DNA of 64,000 nucleotides from Protonemura montana. Lineage: Eukaryota > Arthropoda > Insecta > Plecoptera > Nemouridae. The DNA is taken from contig OX387606.1 of assembly GCA_947568835.1 (NCBI GenBank), forward strand, positions 14,942,001 to 15,006,000, written 5' to 3'. Below, piece by piece: positions 10,481 through 23,398 of the stretch. How positions within the stretch are numbered: position 1 is the stretch's first letter; every line of letters begins with the position of its first letter. Made by a program: the position numbers and the translations under genes. A model generated the notes under the pieces. It did no database searches and was not told where the DNA came from. It saw only the letters and a program-made list of their open reading frames with translations.

Positions 10481-10951
10481 ACACTTTTTTTTTTTCTTTT
10501 TTTTTTTGGTTTTCCTGTTTTCTTAGTAATAGAATAACGTCGTCCATATATGGGGTCTATTTGGCGAAATGAAACTTCTGTTTACGACAGAGAGTGTTTG
10601 GCCGGAGAGACGAAATGCCCTGCGCTGCGGTAAATCCTGTCGATTGATTTTCACCCGTGTAAGATCTCCAGACGCTTACACTCGGCTAAAGATAAAGAGC
10701 CAACGGTGTCCATCGACAAGCGTGGTCCTGCATTGAAAAACAAAATTAATCTCGGCGGAGGTGAAATACTTTCAGTATTTTTTTTTGTTTTTTAATCTTA
10801 AGTTTATGAGAGTGCTTTGCAAAATGTCTTTATTATGGTTTTTAGACTCGTGTCTACTTTATCTCACCTTAGCACTAGTTTTGTCAAACACTTTTGACGT
10901 GACTACGTCTTAAAGCGCATTATATAGTGAGGCATGTACGGATTTGCTCTC
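10481..10951. other. Gene-free stretch after the fold-back element
   Basis: A T-rich tract follows the insertion site (10484-10508). Nothing else is recognised up to the tandem pair at 10952. Confidence 0.6.
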
Positions 10952-11323
10952 CAAAATGGCAAATGTGTAACAAGCCCTACAGCCTACAGGAAGCTAGTAC
11001 AGATTACGACTTATTATCATTCAATAGTTCAGACAATTCTCTAGAGGTACTTTTTTTTATTTTCGATAAACTAAATATTGGAGGCGTTAGAGGGGTTGGC
11101 GTTTTTAATGCTCTCCATAAGACCAATGTTAAAACACGCAAAATGGCAAATGTGTAACAAGCCCTACAGCCTACAGGAAACAAAGGACAGAATGCAATTT
11201 ATTATCATTCAATAGTTCAGATAATTCTCTAGAAGTGATTTTTTTTCTTTTCGATAAACTAAATATAGGAGGCGTTAGAGGAGGCGGCGTTTTTAGCACT
11301 CGTCATTAGACTAATGCAAAATA
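10952..11323 (+). repeat. Diverged 187-base tandem repeat, two copies
   Basis: Copy 1 is 10952-11138 and copy 2 is 11139-11323. Both begin CAAAATGGCAAATGTGTAAC, continue through CCCTACAGCCTACAGGAA and CATTCAATAGTTCAGA, and share GATAAACTAAATAT followed by GGAGGCGTTAGAGG. They differ by scattered substitutions and a few small indels, roughly 80-85 percent identical by eye, so this is an old duplication. No coding capacity is seen. Confidence 0.88.
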
Positions 11324-14300
11324 ATATATATATATCGCAAGATGACACTTCCATCCCAATCTGTATAGTCCTTCAGCGTGTAAATTAGATATGAAAACAC
11401 AACCCAGATAAAGAGAGATGTAAAACTTGCAAGTGAAGTATGGTCAGTACTGTAGTTGACCTACGTGCCTACGCTGTAGGCCTGTATCAGGGAATTTTGC
11501 TAGCCTATTTTTGAAGGCAGATTAATCTTTGGCGTCTGTAATTGCTACAAGTAGCTTGTTGTAAATTTTCCTGCCCTCGTTCAGCATGTGCCTGAACAAT
11601 ATATGCAGTTATATAACTGGTAATTTTAACTAGGTAATTACCTCATTTAATTTTAATTCGAATTATTTAGAATTACCTATTTCACATAGACTTACTAAAA
11701 TACTCGAGGTCAAAAATTGAAAAACTCACATATTTTGTAATTTCGAAAATCTAACCCCAAAAAATTGGTCTTTATTACTACCTACCTAACCAAATATGCG
11801 TGTGGAAAAATTGGCTAGTTGGAAATCAGCTTAATTGGCTAAAATTGACAAAAATTTAATTTTTCTTCGCTTAACATTGAAAACCCAGTTAACAAATCTG
11901 CAAGTTGGAAGGATTTCTAGTTGCACTTATTTTAAAATTGGCTTTTGCCGACATCTTGAAATTCGACAGGAACTAGGTAACTTTTTCACCCCATTAGCGT
12001 CTCGGCTATGAGATGAGCTATGCAAACTTGCGTCTTATCTCTCTTGGATTTTAATAATAATAGACGATATTTCATGGCACGCGAGTTAACTGGAAATGTA
12101 AAGGGAATTTTCTTATTTTCTTTCCTCTCTTTACGTCTTAGGGGGTGAAATTGACATATTACAGTAATCCATCTATTTTATTGCTTTTTTTCTTGACGGC
12201 GCGTTCACACCTCCAGAATTTACTGACATTTCACATCTGACGGTGGAAATCTCTTGTGCCAATGTTATGTAGCTTAACTGAAAGATGACGTGATGGCAGC
12301 TACTCAATTTCTTGCATTCAATTGTAAAAGTAGAGTACTTCCCCTTAAAAAGGCATGCATTTTTTTAGGGTTATTTTGTAATTGACAGCAAAGATCTTTG
12401 AAAATGTCATTGTACATGCATTTAAACTTTACACATGCTAGTCATATTACAACCGAATATACAGTTTAGTTGCAATATGAATATGAACAACATCAATGAA
12501 CAATATGAACATTAACAGCAATATGAATTTTTGTTTGAAATGTGTGCTTTCAATTTCCCCATTGATTTCTTAGTGAGTTCTGAGATATTGAAGTAAGGGC
12601 GTCGCGTCAATCGTAATTCCGTCAATCGATGTACCTTTTCGACAGAACATCTTGACAAAATCGCCTCTATGTAATCTTCCGGCAATGTAATCAATCTACG
12701 TGGGGTCAGGTACAGTACCTGCACCACCTGAGTTTCTGTGGAGTAACAACGACATTTCGGTGGGTACATTTCTCCTTTCATCCGTGCGGCTTTTTACAAT
12801 CAGAATAAATTATCAGTCGCGTTAGATCTTTGCAAATCGAATGAAATATATCGCGCGTAAATGATGTTTTATGCGCTCCAGAAAGTAACGCGCAAGCAGC
12901 AAGCCACATGCAGTAGTTACCCGGTGGGAATCGCCAGCTTTTCATCCCCCAAGAAAAAAATAAAACCGTTTTTATTGTACACTTCTCTGACAGTTTAGTT
13001 AACAGAATGTCACTTCAAAGGCAAAAGAAGGGAGGCAAAAAAAACTTGTTGATTTTCGTCTTGATTCCGTTCTCACACAAATAGATTGGTTTCTAGTTTC
13101 CTTCCACGTCAGTGCGGATAGGTTTTGAAAATTGCGTCGAGACGTGGCGTCGCTGGAAAAGCGTTGATTGCTTCGTTCTTGCGAAAACGCCATTACCAGG
13201 TGGAGGTCTGCAGGTCGCCGCCGTCGCGTCCTGTCCGTCGCGTCATCTTCCAAACCATTAGACCACACAACACTTGTCACTGTAATCTCCAGACTGGACC
13301 ACAGACTCCAGCGCCTTGATAGCTGCATCTTGAGACGTTACACTACACGCATTACTGTCAATTGCTGTCCTATGATTGTCTTTGATGAGGTCATCTTGCT
13401 CTTGTCTTCTACTTGACCGGAGAAATACCACAGATGACCCATTCACTCGAAGCATATCACCGACATCCGATGTAGAAGCTGTTAGCATATCTAATACCAT
13501 TCATGATCTTAAAAGCTGAACTTGACTTTCATTATTCATTTTTCATTCAACCAAAAGGTAGTAAAATGACGTGTTTTTTACGAGCAACCCTTGAGCGGCA
13601 TAATTTCTTGTAATTTGTATAAAAGACAGCTCTCCTGAGACATTTCTTACAATAACTTGTGGTCTATACAAAAACAACCCTTCATTTCTCCGTCTTAACT
13701 CTTGGAACCGTATGCGCTCAGTTAATTTGGTTTCTTGTCCCAGTCGCACGCGCCTAAACTCATGCTAATACGAGGAAAAAAACTGACAAGAACACAAACT
13801 TAGACAATTTTGCGCAGCCAGCGAGCGTCACGGCTTTTTGGTTGAGACTGTTTTCTCAATATCTCGATATTTCTCAGCTAGCTGTCAATGACAGGCCGCC
13901 GCTGATTGGGCAGGCTCCACTTACCGCCTTGCTAGGGGGTTCTTGACGTGCAAGGAACGGAGACAAGAAACAAATTTACTGTACGCACATTTAATATGTT
14001 TTTTTTTGCTGCAATACGACCGACGCACGTGCGACTTTTTATGTCACTTGACAACGTCGAGCAGCGCAGATTTTCGATGGAAATTCAGTAAATAACTTGT
14101 TCTGGCATTTTCCTTTGCCACTCGTCGTTTTCTTTGCGTTTGCTTTTCACGGTGACTACCGACTTGGCTTTGCATAACGCTTGTGCAGCGCTTGTGCTTG
14201 TGATCGATCTGTCGTGAATATATAAGGTATCTGCAAGATGATCGTGGCTAGAGATAGCGGAATGTTACATATTGTTATCTTCAAATAATCTATTGCGTTT

Positions 14301-16163
14301 GGCTGTTGGTACTTTTATCAACATATCCCGAGTCATCCCTACTCTTCCTGCATCAAATTCCCATTAGAGAAGCTCGGTTTGCAGCAAAAAAATGAAAATC
14401 GCTTAAAAAGTTAAACTAACCTATTTTCATACACGACGAAATCGCTGATGTGTTTTCTCTGTTGATTTTACAATCAAATTCTGTATCATTTTAAAGCTCG
14501 TTGATGGTCATTACGATTTTAATATGAATTTCCACGCGAATCTGTGAATCGTTCTGACCTGGATGCTGATTGGTAAGCCATTGCTTTGCAAAAAAACCCC
14601 CGTGATCATTATTTTGCGGCCCTGCGTGCCTATTATGTGAAGCCACGATTGCGCTGAAAATGATTATCCGAAGGCATCGCCATCTTCATTACACACATTT
14701 TGTTGTACTTTATTAGAACCATGGTTGAACTTGATTTGTTACCAAATGGATGGACCAATCTCGTTTAAATTTCAAGTTTAGACTACACGAAACTAAATAA
14801 GTGGTGCGGGTCGTTGAGTTTTGACTCGTAAAAATACTTAAAAAAAAAACGTGGCTCGACAAGCTAAGGCAGACCAAGAGTTGGAACCGAAATCTTTTCG
14901 AGAACGTGACCATAAACGTTCCACGAACAGAGTAATAATAATTACGTGCCTTCATTTATAGCAGCATTAAAAATTATAGCTGCAGTACTCACATTTAAAT
15001 AACAAGATACATACAAGACAGATTTAATTTTGAAGTGTAATACCTATTTCACGCGTTTGGGGTTCAGATAAAAAATATTTCGTACCCCCTCCTAAGCACG
15101 ATCGAAGTTCTAAAAGCAAAGTACATCTTGATCCTCGTAACCAGCGGGTGATTACTGATTATCTCCAGTGCGTGTTATTAGAGTGCGGTGGAACCACGAC
15201 CGTTGAATGCGCTATAGTTGGTAAGCCAAGCCATCATCTGGATTGTGCGGTTACTGCCACGCACACAAAGCCTAACGTTACACAGAAACGGTATAGGGAT
15301 GAGATTCAAGAGGCGAACAAAATCTGTGCCAAAAGTCGCAGGGCCGCGAGGGCCACATCCTGCGTCCTCAACGACGACACAGGATCGACGTCCCTGGAGA
15401 ATGTAGTTAAGAAATGCCCTTGCACAGCGCACAGAACGCCACCCACGCTGTCGAATCGGTTGCAGGACAAATTGGATGCTGTTAAATTGACTGTCTGTTA
15501 TGTTGCATTTTAGTTTCTAGTGATGGAAACGGGAAAAGAAGTAACTTGACATACTGTTTACGATTTCGAGATCGAGTGCTGCAGTTTGATGTTGGACCGA
15601 AAGGGTATACAAAAGCAACACGTGATCAAATCTAGGAGAATCGTGTGCGCCTATTGAACGCCAGATACAATTTTTATGTTTCATTTCGCGTGAGGGTAAT
15701 ATTTCTTTTGCCTTTTTTATTGACTTCACGTACCTACTTGTGTACACACTCCAACCGGCTTTGGGGTGATCGCGAAAAATGGCCACCACATGACTATTTC
15801 ACCGACGAAAATGGTGGATGCTACTAGGTCAAGTCACCGTCGTTTTAATAATTATTATTTTGTTTTATTTGTCTGGGTTGATTAAATTACATTAATGCTG
15901 GATAGGTCGTTCACATAAATAAATACATAAAAATCCCTAGGACATTATATATACACATATTAAATTGTACATAGACTATTTGGTAAAATATAATTCTTCA
16001 GAAATAATATATCGTTATTTCTCACAGGTTACTAGCGTTTGAGACTAGCTTACGCTTTATTAATCTTTTTTAATGCCAACTTCATTAAGAGCCGTAGAGG
16101 TTGCAGGAGGTAGAACTGTAAAGGTTTGCTAAAAACGACGGCCGCACGCAAGCGCCATCGGGT
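11324..16163. other. Gene-free stretch
   Basis: No gene is supported. Minus-strand 12512-12781 is an ATG-started 89-codon frame with ordinary composition and no domain I recognise. The region 13130-13260 is CpG-rich and contains GGCGTCG-type words. Plus-strand 15148-15513 is open for 121 codons but starts with GTG. The segments 11590-11900 and 15840-16060 are strongly AT-rich. Confidence 0.55.
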
Positions 16164-16188
16164 AGCCGGCAACTACGCGTTGCCGGCT
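16164..16188. repeat. Perfect GC-rich hairpin
   Basis: AGCCGGCAAC and GTTGCCGGCT form a perfect 10-base stem around the loop TACGC. Confidence 0.75.
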
Positions 16189-19100
16189 CGTTTGTTCAGC
16201 AGAAAGTTTAACATGAACACTGGCCCTCTGACTATACCTATACACTCAATGGCATGATAGTATACGCAGCTTAGTTTCAGTTGCTTCCGCAGGGATGTTT
16301 TTAATTAGACAGGGATATGCGTGCGGTTAAAGTTACAACTCCCATCTCACCCCCGCCCCCCCCCCCCCCTACGTCGCACCATGCGTAAAGTTCACTAGTT
16401 AGTAACAAGCATGCGTTTTTTTATATTACTCTCTGCTTTAGGGCTTATTCTGGTCTCCAATAAACAGTCTCCTTTCTACTTTGCCTACGTCTTGTCGCTA
16501 GAGATGAATTACATGACGAAACCAGTGGATACAGGTAGGTAATAAACAAAACTTTGCGCTCACGAAATGAGCAGGCTAACCACACTTATATACGTCCATG
16601 CTAAGACACTGGATCCGTTTCATTCGGGGCTGCAATATGTTTTTGGGCCCGTGTTCTCACCGCTAAGGTCAAATCTAACTTTGAAGTTTGCCTAAAACCG
16701 ATTTAATATCGTGTAGAAATGAATTTCCTGACTAGGTGCAGTACTCTATGAGAGAGACTTAGTTATTTTGGAATATATTATGTGAGAGGCATAAGGTCAA
16801 AATTTCTCTAAAGCGACCATCTACCGCGAACTTTAATGTCCAAATCCAATTACGAACCCAATCATATTTCCATAATTGGATGTAACTTAAGCGCATATTC
16901 AACCGGTGGGTGAGAATCCACGAACACATAAATATTTTGGAGTTTGTGTCGCGCGTTCGTTCCTGTGAAAAGCCTAGCGGAAAATCCCGCGTCGATGACG
17001 ATTTTCTTTCCTGTTAAATTTAGCGAGCAATGTAGTCTGTCGGATCGAACAAAAAACCAATTTAGTCGCATCCTCGTCTCGCGCTATTATTTACTATTTG
17101 GTTAAACGGCGGCGGTGGGTTTCGGTTAAGTGTTGAGACTGCTAGCCGTTTAAAGAATGGCCAACTAACCACCACCCCTGTCGCCGACTAGTAGCAAGTG
17201 TGAATAATAGTTGTAGAAAAAAAATCCACTTTGCTTTATTGGCCAAGCGAATCTGCACTGTTCTACTTGCTACTCCTTCGTTGCAATATACTCTCTTGTG
17301 AAGTAAAGGCGATGAAGAAGACGCGACTATTCTAGAGGAATTGAAGTAGTAACACCGATGGGTGATTTCGGTGGTGAAATATTGCCGAATAGTCCGCTCT
17401 TAACCTTGTTTATGAGGTCATTCAGAAGGTTGAAATTCGTTCCTTCGTATATATAGTGTGTGATCGAGAATCCGGCCTAGCTTTTAGGCCCCTGTTCTCA
17501 TTACAGAGATTGGGGAAAATCAAACGATCTGGCAAAGTGGATGCCAAAAAGGTCTATTTGCTTACGCGTATATGCGTCGTCGCGAATATTGTAGGCTACA
17601 GAAACCAACTAGGGATGAGAGATTTTACATAACACTGTAAGGGAAATATTTCATCTTTCTCTCTAGACCATTAAAATACTCTAATACAGCACCCAGAAAG
17701 AGAAAATATTGCGCGAAAATTCTACGGAGCAGACACATCTCTAGTGCATCTCTTTATTTCGTTGAATCGCGCGCCATTAAAGGCGTGCCCATATTAACTT
17801 TCAGAGCCTAACTGATTGTGTAACGCGCGATATGTGGTGGTGCATGGTACATCGTTGGCGTCCCTTTGATCTGCAGTCTGCCATAAAATTTCCCCGTAAA
17901 GTGCAGCGACGCAGCGATGCGCTTTTGATGAAACACGATTTAATATTTAACAGGAAAAATGAACAGATTAACAAAATTCTGTTACGCAATTTCGCAGACG
18001 TGTATGCCTGTGCACGGCGTTCGTTTTTTAAAGCTGTTAAGTGTTCTAATTTCTGTGAGTCGCATGATTTTTTTTTTTTTTTTTTTTTGCGCGAGTTACT
18101 AGTTGAAACCATACAATATGGCAGTTTGTTATTCGAATTGTGATTCGAATTCGCTGTGTAAAATCAGCTGATTTTTCCACTCGGGAGCTGTCTTTGCGCG
18201 TCGTCATGCGTTTCAAAACATTGATGGTTTTACAGTAAATTCATAAAATATGTACAAAGCAAAATTTATATACATTTTCCAAACCATATCAAAGCAGTCG
18301 GCGAACTCTTTGAACACGAGTTTTCAATGCTCTTAAGTTCCCCGTTTTCATCCTACCCTTGGATTGAAAGACTAACAACCTCGTTGTATTTAACATATTT
18401 GCGCACATCGCTACATCAGCGACCACTCGGGTTCCTCTACGACTCGCCGACTTCGACCAATCGAAATGTGATCCAAAATTGGAGCGCACACGTATATCGG
18501 AACGCTATAATTAAAATAATCATAGCCCATCAGCTTCAGGCGAACTGGCAGCCATATCGAACTCGAACATCTCCACGCACATTTTTTCCGCGCAAATGCT
18601 TCCACCGATATCAATATCATTACTAATATAGCAATCAGCTGATATATGGGGGTTTACTAGGGTCAGTACACCAGGGACGTAGGCTAGATAATAATTAAAG
18701 GCACGTAGAGGGGGGTGGGGGGTACAGTGAGCTACAGCTTGCTGGCTGTGTGTATGTGTTTTAGTGAGGACCGCCTAATGAAAGCAATTTCAATCATGGC
18801 GCTCTGTCGGTCGCAGAATATAGTGGGTGCGGCGTGATACGCCCTTGTGCCCTTGCAGCTGCATCGGAGCGCGTTCAACATGTGGTTACTCATCCACTTT
18901 GCAATCATCCGCGCTAAATTACGCGTGGAATGAAATCATGTCAAATTTAAATGATGATTCGCTATGATGTAGTACAGTTGCACTTCCTGACACGGGATGT
19001 GTATGTAAGAAAATAGTTTCAACTGTGTCAAGGTCATCGGCGCTTGTGGAAAACTGTGTTAGTATAACGAGAAATAAAACTCTATGTTATTCGATTGAAC

Positions 19101-20058
19101 ATTTTCCGATCTGAAACATTTGACCGGAACTCGCTGAATTTTCTCGGATTTTCCGACCGTCAAATAACTGTGTGAAAATACAATGACGACTGTACATGAA
19201 ATTGACGCGTTCTCGGGCACGAGGTTTCTGATTTATTGCCCCCGGATCTAAATGAAAGAAAATGGTTGCGAAGTGACTGGCGTCCACCTATTATTGGAAA
19301 CAAATGTCATTGCCGTCGAAATGGAGTGCGGTTATTTAATGGGTCTGATGGTACAATTGCAGGGACTTGGTTCTATACGTTCCGCACGCTCAGTGCCGTA
19401 ATGGAATAGCTATTGAATTGAAGTGATGCTAAAGCTCCGATTAAAACCTACATGTATACAATCAATCACTTGCTGCTCCAAAGGATTCACATTCTGTTTG
19501 ATAAACCAGCTATTCGGATGGCTGGTTGGTTGCCTCTCCTCTCTTTTCAGCTCGATTTCTACCCAATTTCTATCGGCGAAAACACATTCGTCATTTTCTC
19601 TATTTTCCCTTTTCTTCGATTGTTTTGAACACTTTCTTCCAGAGTTCTTCCCCCGAGTAAAGCGGCGCTGGTAATGAGTAATTATCCGCTCGAAGACCCT
19701 TAAGTTATTGCGCTTCTAAATGTATTTATCTAACGCAAAGATAGTACGATTATTTTACGCCGTTGTTTTCGGGAAATAGCTCTAGTTCTCTTTGATCTTA
19801 ACTTTCTCACCGGCTTGGATAAGATTTTAATAATGGTATTAATTCTACAGAATGAATGGAAGATTTTAATAAGTTTTCTCTGGGATTGTTTGCTGGGATA
19901 AGGCGTTCGTTAATTGAAATTAAAATCAAATCACCAGGCACAAGAGACCCATAGATATGCCCTTAAACCTTTATTCGCAATCACCGGGGGAATATGGCCG
20001 TTCATATCACAGTCTGAAAGGATTTGGAAATGTTAAAACGTGCGCCGACCCGACACGA
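16189..20058. other. Gene-free stretch
   Basis: No gene is supported. It contains a C14 tract at 16356-16369 and a T21 tract at 18068-18088. Open frames on both strands at 17801-18143 overlap each other across the T tract and look like chance. Confidence 0.55.
16356..16369 (+). repeat. Poly-C tract, 14 bases
   Basis: An uninterrupted C run preceded by CACCCCCG. It is one of seven poly-C or poly-G tracts of 14 or more bases in this window. Confidence 0.9.
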
Positions 20059-20078
20059 TCTCTCTCTCGAGAGAGAGA
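20059..20078. repeat. 20-base perfect palindrome of GA/CT repeats
   Basis: The run CTCTCTCTCGAGAGAGAG and its flanking bases read the same on both strands. In insects GAGAG is the core site of GAGA factor, so this is a possible double binding site. That role is inference. Confidence 0.8.
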
Positions 20079-23000
20079 GGGACGAATTTCGGATGGCAAA
20101 AGTTTAGGGAAAAATTACCGCGTCGAGATTAATTTGTCAGGCCTAGAAACAACAAGTGCGCTTCAATATTAATTGCTTCAGGATCCTATTTTGCGACCGC
20201 GGGCCGCAAACGCACAACAATGCTGAACAACCGCCGTCCGCCATGTTTCTTACCAAGGGAAAGCATTTGTCTCGATAAGCGTCGGTGGACTGAGGTCGAC
20301 TTGGAAATGGATGAATATCCACTATTCACTTCGTGGTGTGGCCACGCTGTTCCTAGGCGAATTGATAGATTCTTGAAATTACTCTATTCATGCGATGGTA
20401 GATATCGTGGATTATGCGCGTAATGCTTCAGGCTTTCCTGCCGAGGAACATGCAATGCCAGGATCGAAAATTATAGTTCGTGAAATTTTTAAATTACCCC
20501 AAGATGTAAAAGAGCGAGATAGATATATGGTCTTGGGCAATATCATTCTATTTCACGTTTATCGTTATTTTACGAAAATATATGTACTCCAATACCCATT
20601 TGGTTGTAAGAGTGGTATTGGAAAGCCGCCGGTGAACCGCCGAAACGTTCCGATACATAAAGGCGATCGACGTTTTCTGTTTATGTTCTTGAATACGGAA
20701 GGTCAGGGAATGTTGACCCGACTTCCACTGTCCCTGTCCCCGACCCCCGTTTCTTTCCCCAATCCTCGCCCCACACCCTTTCCTTAGCGAGGTCACGATG
20801 AAATGTAGATAAGAAAGGTCATTACTGAGACGTGAAACTGCATGCCTGAAAGGAAATTACTTACAGCTTCGCTTAGCTAAGCCCAAACAAATTCCGTTCT
20901 CTTCTCCATGGTTGTAATGTATAGGTGGGTACTTACAGTTACAACGCCGTGTCTCTCTACTACCTGAGCACAAAGTATGCCCATGGTGGTATTAAATTCT
21001 TCTTTACAACTGTACTACTGGGTTTCAATTTTTAAATTGGGACATGGAAATTTTATGTTTTCTTATATTATTTTCCTATGCGAATCATGAATAACCAATT
21101 TTAAGTCTGGGGCAAGAAAGTTATGTCAACATGTCTCATCTTCAAGCAAATCGATAGAACAAACAATTGTCTCTCGAGGATATGTCCCTTAAGAAAAATA
21201 TATAAATTTATATATTATCGATGACGTTTTTCGAGTTTCTCTACATCGGCGTATCGTAAGAGAGAAATATGTTTGCTCAGCTGATTTTCTACGTTTGCTG
21301 ATGATACGTCAATTCTATCGCTGTGCCGCATACTTCGGAATGAGTTGTTCGTTGCGATTTTTTTTATCTGTGGAAAACTTCACTTTGTAGCCGGCGCCGG
21401 CGCCTGTAATCGCCACATCTAGGCAACTAGCTTAACACCAGTTCCAACGCCAGTGGAGGAGCCAGAGCTCAGGAGTTGTACCGCCATTTCAATTCACCTT
21501 CACTTCCATTTCATAAACCGCACAGCATCTCAACGAATGAAAAATTGTAATTTTCATCACCGTAGGTGCACCAGCAGCGAGCTGATGGTCGTACACAACC
21601 CACCCCTTGTACTATATATATACCTTACACTCTTCTATTATTAATTTACCTCCCCCCTGTTTCCCAGCCTCCGACGGACAACAGCATTAAAGCTAGCCAC
21701 AAACAGATATGACACTGATATACCGGCAGAGATTCGGACCTCTTGCTTTCTATTTGCACAGCGATTTGAGGGCACGACTGCGTTACGCATGGCCATATAA
21801 TTTTGCACGCACTTCGCACACGCGAGCAAATATTGGTACGCGCCCTTTGTGATATAGCAGCCCTCTCATAGCAGGAGTAGTATATAGTAGGGTGCTCCAT
21901 TGATATATGGCGCACAATGCGAATGTTGGGGGTGGATAAGAATAGTATATAACATAAATAAATTGCGTCAATGCTGATAATTTAGCATATAATATCATCC
22001 TGTTAGTACGTATGGCTGGGTTTTGCATGGAAATTTGTGGTTGGCATGGTCTTTAGAAGGATGGGGGAGTTGTGCAAGAAGTTTGTAGGTATACACGACA
22101 AGAAATTGGAGGGAACGAATTGTTCTTGTAGTATTCGTGAGCGGCCTCATAGTTGGACATAGTTTTATAATATTCGAAAACGATATTCTTGGTACACAAT
22201 GCGAGGAGCATTGGTCACTGCTGTACTGCTATTGGAAAACGGTATGTGAATTTGAATTCAGACAAATTTCGACAATTTGCTTCCTTATGTGAATATTTAC
22301 TTAGGCACAGAACAAATGTAGCTTCATTTGTTCGCCATTCTAAATCCATGAAAGTGAACTCCCAGGTGAAACAAACTAGAAAAATCTTCCCCGAGTGAAA
22401 CCACGGCAGCCATTTAAGCATAGGCAACTAAAAAGTGCGATTGTTTTATTCAGTCCAACCTAGGTCATTGCAGAGAGCTTTCATTTCTGCACATTTTCTG
22501 CGAACCATGCTTATTTTCACGGCTGGAGGAAGTTTCCGGCCCCGGCGTAACGGTTGCAATGCATATGGGACTGGAGGGTGGGTGGGTTTTGCGGACTGCC
22601 TCGTACCCTCATGCCGCTAAATAATCAAGTGTGGAGCGTACAGACCCCACGCAACGTGAGCAGTTGAATAACACTAACACTACAGAAGTGTCCTTTTATT
22701 TAATTGTTTGTCACAGAAAGATAAGAATAGTTTTGAAAATAGGGATGCTAGGGGTCAACAGAATGCTATTATCCACCCCTAGCCCAGTGTACAACAAGCA
22801 ACCCTCTCAGAGATTATAGCGGCACTGAAGTCGAGTATGTTACAGCTTTATGGCTGCACACAAATCGATTTGAGCTATCTTTAAACAACAGATTTTCCTT
22901 GGTATTTAATGGGGAAAACTTTTTATAGCGAATAACTTTAGTCGTAGCTTCGAGCTCCGTTGGCGTTTTGATGTGCAGCATTCTGTGACCTGTCCGGAGT

Positions 23001-23381
23001 TAATTGTTAATCCAACTTTATCACGCGTAATCTGATTACGTCTCACAGACACAGCGCCGTAACAGTGTTACCTGTCCCGCTCATTTTCTATATCTGTCAC
23101 GCCGAGCACGAGTAATGTATCGCTAAAAAAGGGGAAAATGGCGGAAAACGTGTTTTCGTCGACGGGTTTATTGGCGGGCTTCAGTATTTTCCGACCACTT
23201 ACCGGCGTGGATTTTGTCCAGTCGGCTCGGTTCGGCTGAAAATGGTGATATTTATGTCGTTTTATAGTGGATTTTCGTGGCAAGCGGGGATATATCAGCT
23301 AATGAGTGCTTGCGCTCGCTTTAGCACATACGAGGGTGCACTGACCAGTTGTCATTGCAATTAGCGTGACCATGTGTTTGA
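20079..23381. other. Gene-free stretch
   Basis: No gene is supported. CCGGCGCCGGCGCC near 21393 is a small self-complementary GC patch. CAGTGGAGGAGCCAG at 21451 matches the motif seen at 4879 and 6028. The rest shows nothing I can name. Confidence 0.55.
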
Positions 23382-23398
23382 CGAACGAACGAACGAAC
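23382..23398 (+). repeat. CGAA microsatellite
   Basis: Four tandem CGAA units. Confidence 0.85.

Noticed and set aside
12512-12781. ATG-started 89-codon minus-strand frame
   Set aside because: No domain, no codon signal and no neighbouring exon; length is within chance expectation.
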